Of a stretch of 64,000 bases of DNA, positions 20,286 to 31,997 are shown in pieces (position 1 is the first letter of the stretch; every line of letters starts with the position of its first letter). The notes under the pieces are model-generated. The model made no database searches and was not told where the DNA came from. It saw nothing but the letters and a program-made list of their open reading frames with translations. A program made the translations under genes and the position numbers. The stretch covers positions 4,340,001-4,404,000 of the forward strand of contig JACGCN010000001.1 of the NCBI GenBank assembly GCA_014905825.1, read 5' to 3'. The stretch comes from Lyophyllum atratum. Its lineage: Eukaryota > Basidiomycota > Agaricomycetes > Agaricales > Lyophyllaceae.

Positions 20286-22612
20286 TCATCGAAGCCTGCT
20301 TTCCTCATCCGCCGCCTTTTGAAGCCTCTCTTCCTCAGCTAGTCGCGCAGCGACTTTCAACACCTCTTCCTTCCAGTCGGTTTTAAAACAGAGCACAGTC
20401 CCAATGACGGAGCAGTATATGAGAGACAGTGTCAGACCTATCCATAGGCCATGAAGGCCAAGGTGCCATCGGAACGCGAGGAAAACACCAGTAGGAAGGC
20501 CTTTGAGAAGTAGGAGTCAGGAAAGTCAGCATAGATAAGGACATCGAAGGATAGATAAGAACGTCGGATAGGTGAGAAGTTTCTTACCGATGACATAGTA
20601 TGCGCTGAGATTCATGAGAGCGCCAATAAACTACAAATAGTTCAACAACCGAGATATCCAGACTAGGTTGGATGACTGACCTGTTGCCCTCGTGCTCGTA
20701 ATATACCTGCAATCACCGCAGAATTCCCATCCACAACTTGGAACAATGCGATCAACGGAATGACACTCGCGACGACATTCACGACCTCTGATCGGATAGG
20801 ATATATCAGAGGCTCATATAGCGAGATGGAGTTAGGCGGATCGTAAGCTTACCCGGATCATTGTTGAATATCTTAGCCCATGACTTCCGGAAGATCATGA
20901 AAACGGTACTGGAAGTATGGTGTTAGATCAGAAAGCCAGACCTTGAAATAAAGGACCTACCTAGTGATCAACGAAGCCATCAAGGCTACCAGCAGTGATG
21001 TGTACGCTGCGACGCCTGCACGTTTGGCGTTTTTCTCACCCAACAAATTTCCGATGCTGAAAGGGATCAGTCAAGCAGAAGGGACCTTAGGAATGAATGT
21101 TTCATACCGAATAGAAGTAGCATTTGCGATGGCGTAGGCAAGCTGGAACGCCATAGCAGATGTGGTAATCAAAACGGATTGACATGCCAGAGCCGTGGGT
21201 CCGATGCTGTGAAGCCGAACTCAAATCCAGGAAAATGCAGGAGCGAAAGATAACCATACAACGATGCAGCAAGGGCAGCAAGTTCCCAAGCCCACCATTC
21301 AGATGCAAGTTGAGCTAGATTGCGAGAGTTAGAAAAGCGCCGAAAAAGGCGTAGAGTGACTGTACCTATGCCTGACAATCCCAGGCGTACCAGAAGACCG
21401 AGATTGGTAAACATTTTCATGGAAAGTGGATGCCACGCGGTGCGGGGTACGACGTACGCGCCATGGAGAACTGAGGTCAAGGATATGAGGTAAAAGGAAA
21501 TCACCGAAGCGATGGGGGCACCGATGAAACCCAGACGAATAGGTTCAGGTCCCCAGACTAGCAAAGGTAAGCGGAGTATTTTGGCGAAGAAGGAGATGGC
21601 AAACCTAGAAGGTAGTTGATCAGTACGTTGATGGGTGCGACGATAGATATGATCCGCGTTTGTACAAAGAAATGACCTAGTAAGGCGGGTTAGGACGAGG
21701 AGTTCAACAACCCGTTCGCGGACAGACCTTGTGACTGGAAGTATCGGCTTCCGAAAAATTCGAAGATCAGGATGTAGGACACCGAGGACGAAGTTGCAGA
21801 AACACACCGACTGATACAGTTATAGGTGAATGCTGAAGGATGAAGCGTTGGCGCTCGGTAAATATCCGACGAGTATCATGCATTGCGAACCTGGTAGAGC
21901 TAGAGACAACCAACGTAGGTATAGAGCGGCATAGCGAGCGACCTCTGGATCTTGCTTGAGGCCAAGCAAGATAGGTTCCGCGTTAAGCCAGATGAGCGAG
22001 ATTGGCTATCACCAAGATTATAAGCACCGATATCAAAAAACCGCAGAGCTAACATATTTACTGTGAGTGCGAATGCCATCACGACAGCTGGTGAAAGTGA
22101 GAGTATCAGCATGACCGAAACTGCGTCAAAGAGTCCTAATCACCCATGCGTTGCGCCCAAAGACCAACCAGCTGAGGTTGGGAAGACGTGTAGGCTGACG
22201 GGAGCACAGTATCGAGGCCGCTTGCTAATCCTTGCAGGATACTCAGTCCAGTGACATTCGCAGTCATTGAACCCAAACTGATTGCAGCGAGAGTTGTGGT
22301 GGATAAGTGGCCAATAGATATAACAGGGATGAAGATCAAGCTGAATTCTAGGATTTGGGATCTATAGTAGGAAGTGGGTCGTCAATGACTATGACTTATG
22401 CTTGACTCTCGAAGTACCACATACCCAAAGACTGGTAGAGCATATCGTGGAATCGTACGCATTTCCTCCCAAAACATGGTCCTAGTCGTCACATCCTCGT
22501 GTTTGAAGATGTCGAAATCGCTGCCAACGTCCCGAGAAAATAGTGGTGTCGATTCTGTTGCACCCTCTCCATTGACGGGGTTCCTCGACCTGGGACCAGG
22601 TTCGAAAGTCAT
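20286..22612 (-). CDS. MATE family multidrug/toxin efflux transporter
   Basis: Multi-exon gene of roughly a dozen small exons from the ATG at 22612 to the TGA at 20286-20288. The N-terminal leader has STPLFSRD. Conserved MATE blocks follow in order: ALPVFG, STTTLAAISLGSM, LDTVLPSAYTSSQPQLVGLW, LKQDPEVARYAALYLRWLSL, IVAPINVLINYLL, GFIGAPIASV, WHPLSMKMFTNLGLLVRLGL, EWWAWELAALAAS, then the second half with FNNDP and RARGQQ-type helices. The C terminus is charged (RLAEEERLQKAADEE). Fungal members export cationic or xenobiotic compounds in exchange for H+ or Na+; the substrate here is unknown. Exon edges are inferred, and I did not resolve each one. Confidence 0.88.
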
Positions 22613-23514
22613 AGTCGAAGAGCGGACAAGGTTTTTCTGGGGAGCTTTGACGGCCAGCGGCCCTGTATTTATGTGGTTTAATCAGACAGTCGAGGATTGC
22701 TGATCAGGCAAAGAAGCTCGAGTCAAGTCCTGGGACGCGTGTTGTCGCGTTCCTCTCGGAACCGCTCAGGTACTCGCGTCCGATGTCTATCATGGGGTCC
22801 CGAGGGCCATATGGGGGCGGGGTTCAAGTGTGTTGATTATCTGTGTGAGAGGGAAATAATGTTTGGATAACAGAAAAGTAGGTGTCGTTGTTCTGTGAAG
22901 GAAATCCATGTTGGGCTTGCCATGATACGGTCTGACTGAATGATAGATCCCTGAAATATTTTTCGAGTGGCTGTGCTCGTCCATGCCAGTGACGTCCGAC
23001 GTCGGATACGAGCGGATGGATGCCCAGGAGGCACTGCCCAATCGACAGCCCACTATACGACATTCATTACCTCAGTCTATCCCGAACTGCAGGTTTACTG
23101 GAGTAAATTCTGGTTCTGGGCTTCGTAAGTTTTCCCGAAATCTTCAAAGTTCTCGGCATGACTTGCCCCTCTATTTACATCTTCTGCTGATATCGATATC
23201 TTCGGAGCAGAGCACTGTTGGGCGTGTAAATGTCTATCTATTTATATTTTGTTGTCTAGCCTCCAATAAATTGCTTCTGCATCCCTCTCCATCTCTTAGA
23301 CTCGTTGAAGGTGTTCTAAGAATTGAAAGACACGGGGAAAGGGAATTTAATATGGTACAGATGGCCGTCCATCAAGTGCAATAGAATACAATGCAGGTAT
23401 GCAAACAATCCAATCCAACACACTCCAGTCCATGATATGTAGCTAAAACACCTCGAGCGCAATTTCGAACAGTCAGCTCGGGCGTTCCTTCCCAACCCTG
23501 CTGGAATCTCAACC
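22613..23514. other. Intergenic, no gene seen
   Basis: Upstream region of the MATE gene and 3' flank of the coiled-coil gene. The overlapping short frames show no motif. Confidence 0.4.
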
Positions 23515-24692
23515 CTATGACTTCGTCAGAAGTGCCTTTCGACCTTCCTCAAACCTCCGTCCTTCACTTTCCGCCCTCTCCACGGTCTTCACCAATTTCT
23601 CCTCCCGCACCTGCAGGCGTTGTTCCATTCCTAGAACCAGCATGCGCATCTGCTCCACACGTGCACCTACGTTCCTATCTTCCGGTGCGCCGGGCCCCGC
23701 TCTGCGTGTCGTGGTTGAGCCCAATGCAGCACCGGAGAGGGTGGGCGTGGCAGATGGGGCGATGTCAAGAGATGTCTGATAGGTAAATCGAACTGCGTCA
23801 GCATGACAAGCACAAGACCACCCAACACGGAGGCATACCTGCCAGTTATCCCCCGCAAGCTTTGTGAGCTCTCGCTCGAGCATCTTCTCGCGTGTCCTCG
23901 CCCTGCAAATAATCACACTTTAGGACCCGCACAGAAAGAGAGAAAATGGATGGCGAGAGGATGTACCGGTCAAGTTCAGCCATGCATCGTTCATTCTCCC
24001 GTTGCGTGCCCTGTAGCAGCAAATCCAAGTTCTTATACTCTTTCTCGAGCTCTTGCACGGCCTCAAGCGGCGGGCGCTGCGCAAGCTGAGCCTGAAGGAG
24101 TTGGATTTGTGTTTGTAGCTTTACTTGCCGACATTGGATCGATAATTGTAGCAGTTCGAGTCCACAGACATAACAAGTACCAGGAAAACATGGAGATATA
24201 TATGAGTAAGTGAAAGAGGCGATGTATGTGTACAAACGACGCACCTTGTCATTCTCCCGGTCTTTGTCCAGCAGCTGGCGGCGGAGGACGTCTTCGTTCG
24301 TCTCATCGCCCTCTCGAAGCAGGCCTAGATCATCTGCGGCCAAAGCAAGGGATGGCCGGGCGTAATGTCGCACACTCTGGGCTCGCCGCATCGTGAGGCG
24401 TGGTCGTGGTTGAGGAGAAACGTGAAACTTCTCGCCACAAACGCGTTCAATGTGAAGATGAACTGCGGTCACCTGACAAGATAAGATGACCAGGCCCGAT
24501 AGTGATTTTGACAATGATTAGATCTGACCCATTTCTTTGAACCATCCACCATGACTCAAACCGCGGACCCACCGAAAAATCTCTATCAAGCTTCTCAATG
24601 TGCTCCCTCGCCGAAACACGCCATGTTCTAAGCCAGCGGAGACATGTACAGACTCCACAAGTGCGACTTGGACCTTGTCGAGGACTTCGAAA
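23515..24692 (-). CDS. Coiled-coil protein of unknown function (5' end unresolved)
   Basis: The exons read DFEVLDKVQVALVESVHVSA (from about 24692), then HIERVCGEKFHVSPQPRPRL, SVRHYARPSLALAADDL, a heptad-rich segment (LQTQIQLLQAQLAQRPPLEA, VQELEKEYKNLDLLLQGTQR), ENERCMAELDR, ELTKLAGDNWQ, and a final helix EQMRMLVLGMEQRLQVREEK ending in LLTKS. Introns with clear GT-AG ends separate them. The leucine-spaced helices support a coiled coil. The first exon may lie upstream, near an ATG around 24844, but the phase did not resolve. No enzymatic motif is seen. Confidence 0.65.
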
Positions 24693-25506
24693 TCCCTGTA
24701 TCGGAATCATGAAACACCCGGGGCAGACGACGCTACGGGACAGGCACATACTTAAACTTTTGTTAGTCTACAAGAGCTACACATAGACAATAACATAACC
24801 CGATTATTTAATTTCCACGTACGTAGAAAACTGAATAAGTTGCCATGCCAACAAATAGTAGGTGCCAATGTACGTTCTTCAACTACGCGATTGTTTAAGA
24901 GACGACCGTTTATAATCAAACTACTTGAAATGCACGTAGTAGCACCTGCCCCAGGTGAAAAGATGGACAGCTGCGAACGTGAAATGATGCTGTTCTCGGG
25001 AGTCGGGACCCTATGCAACTTCTATGAACGTGAGAAGTGGCTCTTGCCGGTATAACGCGCGTCGCTGCCGTCGTGTCACTGAGGTTCGACTTCGCGTCTC
25101 AGCACTCCGCCCCTGAGTGCAGCATCCGGCCACATACCACGTCCACAATATGTAAGACAGACATATACTCCCTCTAGCTGGCGGCCTCACCTTATCACGT
25201 AGATTGATCTCGCATGCAATCATACTCACCCGTCTGCGGCGGGTCCCATCAATGGTTCACAGGCTCTTGAAAAGCACTGAATGAGAGTGCTTTTCCAGTT
25301 TACAATTGCGCCTCATGACTTGAAAAGAAAGAAAATTAAGATAAAATGAGCGCCTAGTAACTTTCTAACCCAATTAACTTGAACCTCCGACCCGTCCTCG
25401 TGCCCTCTCATGCCGCGATGACGCGGTCTCCTTTGCCGAAACTCAGAACTGCTTGGTCTGTCTATAAAGGCTGTGCAAACAGCGTCGTCTCTGGCCTACA
25501 GGATCT
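24693..25506. other. Spacer, no supported gene
   Basis: It may include a first exon of the coiled-coil gene around 24750-24845, and the promoter of the plus-strand gene at 25507. Nothing firm. Confidence 0.35.
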
Positions 25507-26311
25507 ATGCTATTGCGGAGATTCGGTCCTCGTTCGCTCGCACCTTCTAACCTATGGCAGGCTCCTACCGCTCGGTTAAGTCGACCTCGACTTTCTTTAC
25601 CCTTTCACAGAAGCGCAGCGCGACACTCTGCTGAAAGAGAAACATCGTCCCAATGCAAAGTGGAAGGAGGTCCAAGCTTCAAGCAGGATTCGCGCTCGCT
25701 CCTTGACGGTCACCCTCTCAGATACTTGCCAGAAGGTTCGTGTGTAATTCTTGTGGTCACACGACTTGATAGGTCTTATTTCTTCAATGACCTATGATGC
25801 AGTCTTGATGCTGCTGTTTTGGGGTTATTTTACAGTTCTAGACATCCGAAAACACCGGCGTGCCGTTGAGAGGGAAAGGATGCTCTCCGCATTCTCCCGT
25901 ATCTTATTCGCCGATCACGTACTCTTTCCTTCTGTCGACTTCTCCTCTTTCACCGAAACGCGAGTTTATTGGACCTATCTGGTCCACTGTCATCTCGACG
26001 TCTGGTACGAGGCTGATTTCGCGGAGTGCTTCAAGATTGAGGCGGAGAAGCTGGTTGCGCCAGAGGATCACGCGAAAATGCAGGAAACATGTCTAGCGCT
26101 TCATCAGGTTCTTTCGGGGCGCAACGAAATGAATACAGATGAGGTGATGAAGAACGCACACGCAATCCTCGTCGGCGAGATGAAGCCTGTGTTGCTGCAG
26201 AAGGTCGCAATTGAACTAGCCAGAAGGGAGGAGGAGGAACTGCATAAGCTTGCACAAGAGTCTCAAAAGAAGGAGGGCGGAGATAGAGATGATTATGAGA
26301 TGGTTGGGTAG
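25507..26311 (+). CDS. Predicted mitochondrial single-pass membrane protein (paralogue 2)
   Basis: Two exons (25507-25735 and 25803-26311) give 245 residues. The N terminus MLLRRFGPRSLAPSNLWQAP is Arg-rich and free of acids, typical of a matrix-targeting presequence. A membrane span reads VLMLLFWGYFTVLDI, followed by a basic RKHRRAVERER and a helical domain (DWYEADFAECF-like region, then ARREEEELHKLAQ). It ends DDYEMVG. The intron lies in phase 1 just before the span, as in the 19092-19861 gene, and the terminal motif matches. This suggests duplication followed by strong divergence. Confidence 0.8.
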
Positions 26312-26635
26312 CACTTGCACCAGTGTGTGGCGTGCATATTGTGGGGATGGGATTCCCGTCGGCTCCCATTTAAAAAATTCGTACCTCTCATTGCTTTCGT
26401 GTCTATACCATGTTATCTGATACCACCCATGTTTTGACCAATCAAATCACGCAAAAATCTGCAATAACACAACTCTTATCATATTCCACCAGTAACAATG
26501 CAGTCACAGACATACACGGACTATCAAACATCCAGTCTGTACCTCTACAATAGAATCCTGCGACGCGAGCCTCAGCTGAGTACGGCGAGGGTTGTGAAAG
26601 TCTACTCACGAAGTTCCGTTCATAAGCGTTGGCGT
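26312..26635. other. Intergenic, no gene seen
   Basis: Short AT-rich spacer between two convergent genes. Confidence 0.4.
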
Positions 26636-26975
26636 TTACTGGCAGGTGCCGCTGACGCAGATCATGCCAAGACCTAAAAAGAGGAAGTCAACGTCCAACT
26701 CAAGAACGCAGGGAGATCAAACCAATCCGAGTCATCTACTCACAATCGCTGGACGTCTTGCACGACCGTCGCGCTCCAAGCGTCTCAGGCTCGAAGTCCC
26801 GCTGGTAGATATCCCACTCCGCAGCGTGACGCGCGTGGAGGTTGCTCGCCGTGAGGCGCGCAAGATCGCGGCCACCAAGGCCACCAATGCCGCCGTGACC
26901 GCCGCCTCGGGCCATAGCGGTCCAGCTGGCGAGGACGAGGGGAAGAGTGGAAAGGATGGTAGAGGTGAATTTCAT
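26636..26975 (-). CDS. Secreted four-cysteine mini-peptide precursor, copy 1
   Basis: Two exons (26975-26744 and 26673-26636) give 89 residues. A signal peptide (MKFTSTILSTLPLVLASWTA) is followed by a Gly/His-rich then helical propeptide (HARHAAEWDIYQRDFEPETL) and a dibasic GARR site. Downstream is a predicted 19-residue mature peptide with cysteines spaced C-x5-C-x4-C-x4-C, split by the intron inside the second Cys codon. The RR is a typical Kex2 cleavage site. The predicted mature peptide is the same as that of copy 2 at 28410, while the signal and propeptide differ at many positions. The role is unknown: it could be a signalling, effector or antimicrobial peptide. Confidence 0.85.
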
Positions 26976-27046
26976 GATGATTGGTGGGTGGGGTTTGTGT
27001 TGTGAAGAGACCGGCTCTGGGGACTTCTTGGAGTTGGAGGGAGGCC

Positions 27047-27053
27047 TTTTATA
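27047..27053 (-). promoter_or_regulatory. TATA box of mini-peptide copy 1
   Basis: TATAAAA (minus strand) 72 bases before the ATG, inside a promoter block of roughly 170 bases shared with copy 2. Confidence 0.65.
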
Positions 27054-27363
27054 CGCGTCTGAGTCCGGCTACGCGATGGCAGGTGCGGGGATGTATCGCC
27101 TTGTGTACTGTATCACCATCAAGGTGCTGTCCAGGGTGAGACTTTTGTCGAATGGTGTGGAGGTATCAAGCGTCGCAGTTGATGGGAACTGGAGAGAAGG
27201 CTCTGTCCGTAGCCCTGCAGGGTACTGTGGAGGGTATGAGTTGCACGAGAGTGTTCTGTTCACGCCACGCCCATGGTTTCCTTTGAAGAGGGCCTCAGAG
27301 TGTTACTGATCTAATTAATAAAATTTGTGTGGGCCGTGCACAGAGGCCGCATGCGTAGACAAA

Positions 27364-27850
27364 ATGTCCCTTAGTCCATCCCGCTCCGCGAATCCGTGAG
27401 ATTTGAGTTGCGAGTGGTTAATGCTACCCAAATGCTACCTTTCAGCCCCCGCATGAGGTGGTGGCAGAATCAGCTCATCCAAATCACCCTTACGCGTGTT
27501 GGTAGAAACCTCCATCGGACATTGCTCCCGGGCCCATCTCGACGAGGTACTGGACCGCAGACCAAACACACAGCCAATACGCGATCTCCGGGGCGATGCC
27601 TCCGTAACTCGATACTAGACCCAGACTTGGTACGTAGCACTCGCCTTCATCTCGGATGGTCACTCGGGTGCTGTTCTTCCCACTCGTGGTTGTTGAGATG
27701 GGGTCGTTCTTGAGAGAAAAGAAGTCGGGTTTATTTACGTGTATTTACTTGAGACTCCTTGCTCATGACCGTCAACCCCGAACCAGACAATCTCGACGAT
27801 TTCTCCTTTCTATTGCCCGCGAGACCCAGATCGTACTCTAACGTCCTAAA
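27364..27850 (-). pseudogene. Decayed copy of the 3' end of the 29535 gene
   Basis: The sequence 27364-27467 aligns by eye with 29459-29560, and its minus-strand frame ends PPPHAGG-stop where the intact gene ends PPPHTGG-stop. Upstream similarity fades by about 27850 and no full frame survives. It sits between the divergent peptide genes. Confidence 0.55.
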
Positions 27851-28334
27851 CTGGTCGCGTAGCACGCGTAATTTTTTGGAGCTAATCGTCTCAATGAAGG
27901 GTTTCCCACCCCGGCGAGCTCACGCCTTGCATGGGTAAACCGCGAAGTGCTCATCCATGCCTGCTTGGAACACTTTACAGAGAGTATGTCTCCTGCCGAT
28001 ACTTACCCTCTGATCCAGTTTATATCTGCGGGCCCTATTCTGTGTCACTCTTCGAAGGACATCGTCGCTGTGATGTGAAGACTCCCGTGCTTGAACTCAT
28101 ACCCTCCGTAGTAGTCACTGAACGCGCCTTGGTGCCTCTGCAGGGCTCAGACTATGGATGAAGCCTTCTCGTCACCTCCCAATGCCCATCAGCAGCGACG
28201 CTTTGATAGCTCCACACGGTACACCTCTTGACAGGAAAGTCTCACCCTGGGCAGCACCTTGATGGTGATACTGCACACAAGGCGATACATCCCCGCACCT
28301 GTGACCTGCCTACGCCTACTCGTACTCGAACGCG

Positions 28335-28341
28335 TATAAAA
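28335..28341 (+). promoter_or_regulatory. TATA box of mini-peptide copy 2
   Basis: TATAAAA 69 bases before the ATG at 28410. The flanking bases (CGCGTATAAAA, CCTCCCTCCAACTCCAA) match those of copy 1. Confidence 0.65.
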
Positions 28342-28409
28342 CCCCTCCCTCCAACTCCAACAATTCCCCAGAGCCGGTCTCCCCACAACACCCCCCACCC
28401 ACAATCACC

Positions 28410-28747
28410 ATGAAATTCACCTCTACCATCCTCTCCGCCCTCCCCCTCGTCCTCGCCAGCTGGACCGCTATGGCCCTAGGCGGTCACGGCCGCAGTGGTA
28501 GCCCTAGTGACCCTGCTGGCCGCAATCTTGCGCGCCTCACGGCGAGAAACCTCCAGGCGCGTCATGCGGCGGAGTGGGAGATTTACCGGCGGGACTTTGA
28601 GCCTGAGACGCTTGGTGCGCGACGGTCGTGTAAGACCTCTAGTGATTGTAAGTGGATAATGGAGTGATCTTCGACGTTCTTGACTTGGACATTGACTTCC
28701 TCTTTTTAGGTCTTGGCATGATCTGCGTCAGCGGCACCTGTCAGTAA
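28410..28747 (+). CDS. Secreted four-cysteine mini-peptide precursor, copy 2
   Basis: Two exons (28410-28647 and 28710-28747) give 91 residues. The plan is as in copy 1: a signal peptide (MKFTSTILSALPLVLASWTA), a propeptide with ARHAAEWEIYRRDFEPETL, a GARR cleavage site, and a C-terminal peptide with the C-x5-C-x4-C-x4-C framework. Copy 2 has an extra dibasic site (YRRD, against YQRD in copy 1) that could release a second short fragment. The second exon encodes the last three cysteines and, apart from one silent base, equals that of copy 1. It is transcribed divergently from copy 1 across 1.4 kb. Confidence 0.85.
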
Positions 28748-29534
28748 ACAATAACGCTGATTGACGGAAAATCGTGAGTGGAGTTCTGACAAATCATCAA
28801 TGTATGCAGCTGAAGCTCGTGTGGCAGGTTTCCCTGGTAGTGGTACAGACTTGATGTTCGATAGTCGGTGTATGTCTGTGACTGCGTTGTTACTGACAAG
28901 AGTTGTGTTGCTGCCAATATTTGCGTGATTTGAGTGGTTTCATCTGAGAGCTTCGTAGCAGTGACTTCCTACTTCGTCATAAAGGATTTCGGACGGGAGA
29001 GTTCGATGGCCAGGTGCTTCGACTAGATGCTGAGATGGCTTCCCAACGAAGTCATTCAAGATCTGTGTGCTTCATGTCAATAGATGAGCAGAATTGTATT
29101 GCAATTATCGATAGGCCACTATCATCATTCATCCTTGAAACCCAAAGAAAGACGTGTATGCGTGAGAGAGAGAAAACTAAAGATATGTACGTAGATATGG
29201 AGGAGTCGTACGAAGATCATGCAGGCGCTGCGTGTATATGCGGCATGGTGTTAGTACAGATGAGGTAGATTGTGTTTGTGATTATGTGATTGGTGGGTGA
29301 GAAGCGAAACCAAGAAAGGAGATGAAAGATAAAGATAAAACCCGAAAAAAAGTGGAGGTCACCATTCCCAGATTCCCCTGTATAGCCGTATATCCGTATA
29401 TCCTGATAAAGAAATTTGAGATCTGTGCGTGGAGGTGTGTGGCGAATGGTGCGCCGCAGATGTCCCATAGTCTATCATTCTCCGCGAATCCGTATCATCC
29501 GAGGTGCGCCGTTCGACCAGACCAATCCTACCTC
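28748..29534. other. Intergenic, no gene seen
   Basis: 3' flanks of mini-peptide copy 2 and of the convergent 29535 gene. No conserved frame recognised. Confidence 0.4.
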
Positions 29535-30335
29535 TCAGCCCCCCGTATGAGGTGGCGGCGGCGGCCCCGCGCCTTCCTCCATCACCGTTGCCTGGCGTGA
29601 TCTCGGATCGCTCGAGACCCGCCCCTCCCGTGCCCCGTTGCTCGACGGCGATAACGGCGGCGGCGCACTCCTTGGGCTCCCCTCGCTCGTCTGGCTACTA
29701 TTGCTGCTGCGTCTCCGGAGCAGCCCCAAGCTCCAGCGCTGCCGCTTCTTGACAAGGCCCGGCGGGACGGGCGGGTCCCCAGCGCGCATTTTGGGGTGAG
29801 TGGATGAGTAGGTGGGGAGGTTGGCGGGGAGGGGGAAGGTTGGGGGGAAGGGGCTGGTCATGCTTGGGGGAGAGGAGGAGAGGGTGAGGGACTGGGAGGA
29901 GGAGGAGGGGAAGCTGGCGGAGGTGCAGACGGAGGGGAAGCCGGGGGTGAGGATTACGGATGAGGAGGGAGAGGGGGCGTCGGATGGGGAGGAGCTGCTG
30001 TCGGGGAAGGGGTATTCGAATCGAGACTCGGTGGTGAAGGGCGTGCCGACGATTTGGGAGGAGGGCGAGTGCAGGGCGAGGTCTGAGAGGGGCAGAACCA
30101 CTGACAGCAGGGGCTGTGGTTCGAGTTAGCAGCGTAGAGGGATCTGCGGTGGAAGACGTACCTGTTCGGGGCTAGAAATGCTTGAACTGGATACGTTTTC
30201 GTCTGCATCTATGACGTTGCAAGTTTCCCCATTTTCAGTACCACTAGTGACCTCGATCTGATCGTCCACCCGCTGCACCCCTTCCTGCGCACTCGCCGTT
30301 ACTTCTAATCCGCGTTCTGGTTCGGTGGTCGACAT
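29535..30335 (-). CDS. Ser/Pro-rich protein of unknown function
   Basis: Two exons (30335-30162 and 30113-29535) give 250 residues. The first exon is acidic (MSTTEPERGLEVTASAQEG). The second is dominated by Ser/Pro runs (SSSSPSDAPSPSSSV, SPFPPTFPLPANLP), has a basic patch KKRQRWSLGLLRRRSSNSS, and ends GAGPPPPPHTGG. It is probably disordered. The basic patch could be a nuclear signal or a phosphorylation site. No domain is recognised. A decayed copy of its 3' end lies at 27364-27850. Confidence 0.7.
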
Positions 30336-31640
30336 GAAGCAGTCAGAACGTCCAGTAGCTGAGCTCGGCGGCGACGGCCTGTGTCGTCTAATCCTTCATC
30401 GACTCCCGTGTGCGAATTTGTACTGTACAACGATGACGGAACCCTCTAGAATGGTTCTAGAATGGTTCCGTGTTTCACGTGGCCCTCTCTTACGTCAGCG
30501 CCGCTTCGCGACTTAGAATCTAGTTGGAATCTAGGTTGTTTTGCTGCTTGGAGGCCTCTTCGACGGCAAGCTATATATGCGGGATCGCTGTATACGTTTA
30601 ATTTCCTTGCTGTACCCAGGTGTACCGCTGAACTGAGAAAATTTTCTATGTGTTTTGCAAACTTCCAGTCCTTTGCCAGTCCTGATCGAAATTCGAACAT
30701 GGCCTAACAGGAAGGGGCAATACGAGAGAATACTGATGTGCGCCGCGTTTGTATCTTGGCGTGTCATTTGGGTCCCAAAAGTTGAAGAGTGTCTTGGTTC
30801 TCGAAGGGCGTCCGTGCACATCCGTCGAAAGTAGACAAAGCAGCCACGTGATGCATTCGAACCCACGCGACGCGAAGCGTGAGTCGGGACGATCCGAGAC
30901 GGAGTCGAGAGCAGCGAGCGGATCAACTGATTCATTTTATAATGCGTCGATCATCCGCGTTAGCTGATGGTCGACCGGTCAATATTTTTCAATGTCGAAG
31001 AGAGTCGAGTTCGTGAAACCACCTCACTTCGACTGAAGGACGATGAGACGTACGACCTGGATGAGACCATACCCCGAGACGAGACGCATGCCCCCAGTGT
31101 GAGATATCTGATTCTTACGGCGCAGTCTACCAATTTCCTCACCACCCCCCATGATGGAGAACCGACTACCACCCAACTGCCTCGTCGTCGCCACGGACCT
31201 TTCCGCGGTCTGTGGGGGCATCCAATGCGTGCAAAGGCTCGATGATGTACGTTACAAGCATCACGCACTTAAATACAGAGGTCAGTCTAACGTTACGCAC
31301 CAACAGCCGGAACCACAGCGCCATCCCACGATATATCTCCGCAGGAAGATGCTAGGCAGCGCAGAAAGCGCGCAACAGTGGGTGTTTTTCTGCGTTACGG
31401 ACATCTCATGACATGACCGTGTAGGGGAGTCGCATTCACGAAATTCGTCTATGACATGACTCCGAGTCCGGTGTTTTTCCCGCTTTATGAGGATAGAGAC
31501 GGGATGTGGCATGTAGTGGGGATCCTGATGAAGAGTCTTCGGGGGGAAAGACGGTTGGTGTCTACATGAGCGTGTTGGTCCTGACAGAAGAATGAAGAGA
31601 GAGCGATCAGGGTCGGACCTGATTGAGATACGCTTCACTA
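30336..31640. other. Intergenic, weak frames only
   Basis: Frames at 30531-30935 (minus) and 30967-31245 and 31151-31411 (plus) overlap each other and show no motif, signal peptide or conserved splice pattern. I leave them unannotated. Confidence 0.35.
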
Positions 31641-31997
31641 GGGGTGCTCAATTCTGAGTTCAGTTCACGAGTTCAGTCCATCACTGTGTGTGCCTGGTAA
31701 GTTTCGAAGTCCGAGGGTTTGGAGGATGAATCTTAGGAAAATCAAGAAAGATCGTCAACCTGTGCTCCAAATCCTTGCTTTTTTTGCCTACTTCATCTTC
31801 ATTACAGTTACATTTAGCGTACCAAAAATCGCATTTTTTGGAGTCGTGCACGACGTTATACAGCGTGAAAAGTGGCGAAAAACGAGCAGAGAAAGGTAAT
31901 CCTTAGCGAACCCTCGGTGATTTGCAGCATAGCAACGTCCTAACGACAAGTGGTTGATGGACTGAACTCGTGAACTGAACTCAGAATTGAGCACCCC
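31641..31997. mobile_element. 357 bp MITE with 43 bp perfect TIRs and TA duplication
   Basis: The ends are perfect inverted repeats of 43 bases that start GGGGTGCTCAATTCTGAGTT. TA flanks both sides (31639-31640 and 31998-31999). The interior is AT-rich and non-coding. The TA target and short size fit a Tc1/mariner-related miniature element. The perfect TIRs suggest recent insertion. Confidence 0.9.
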
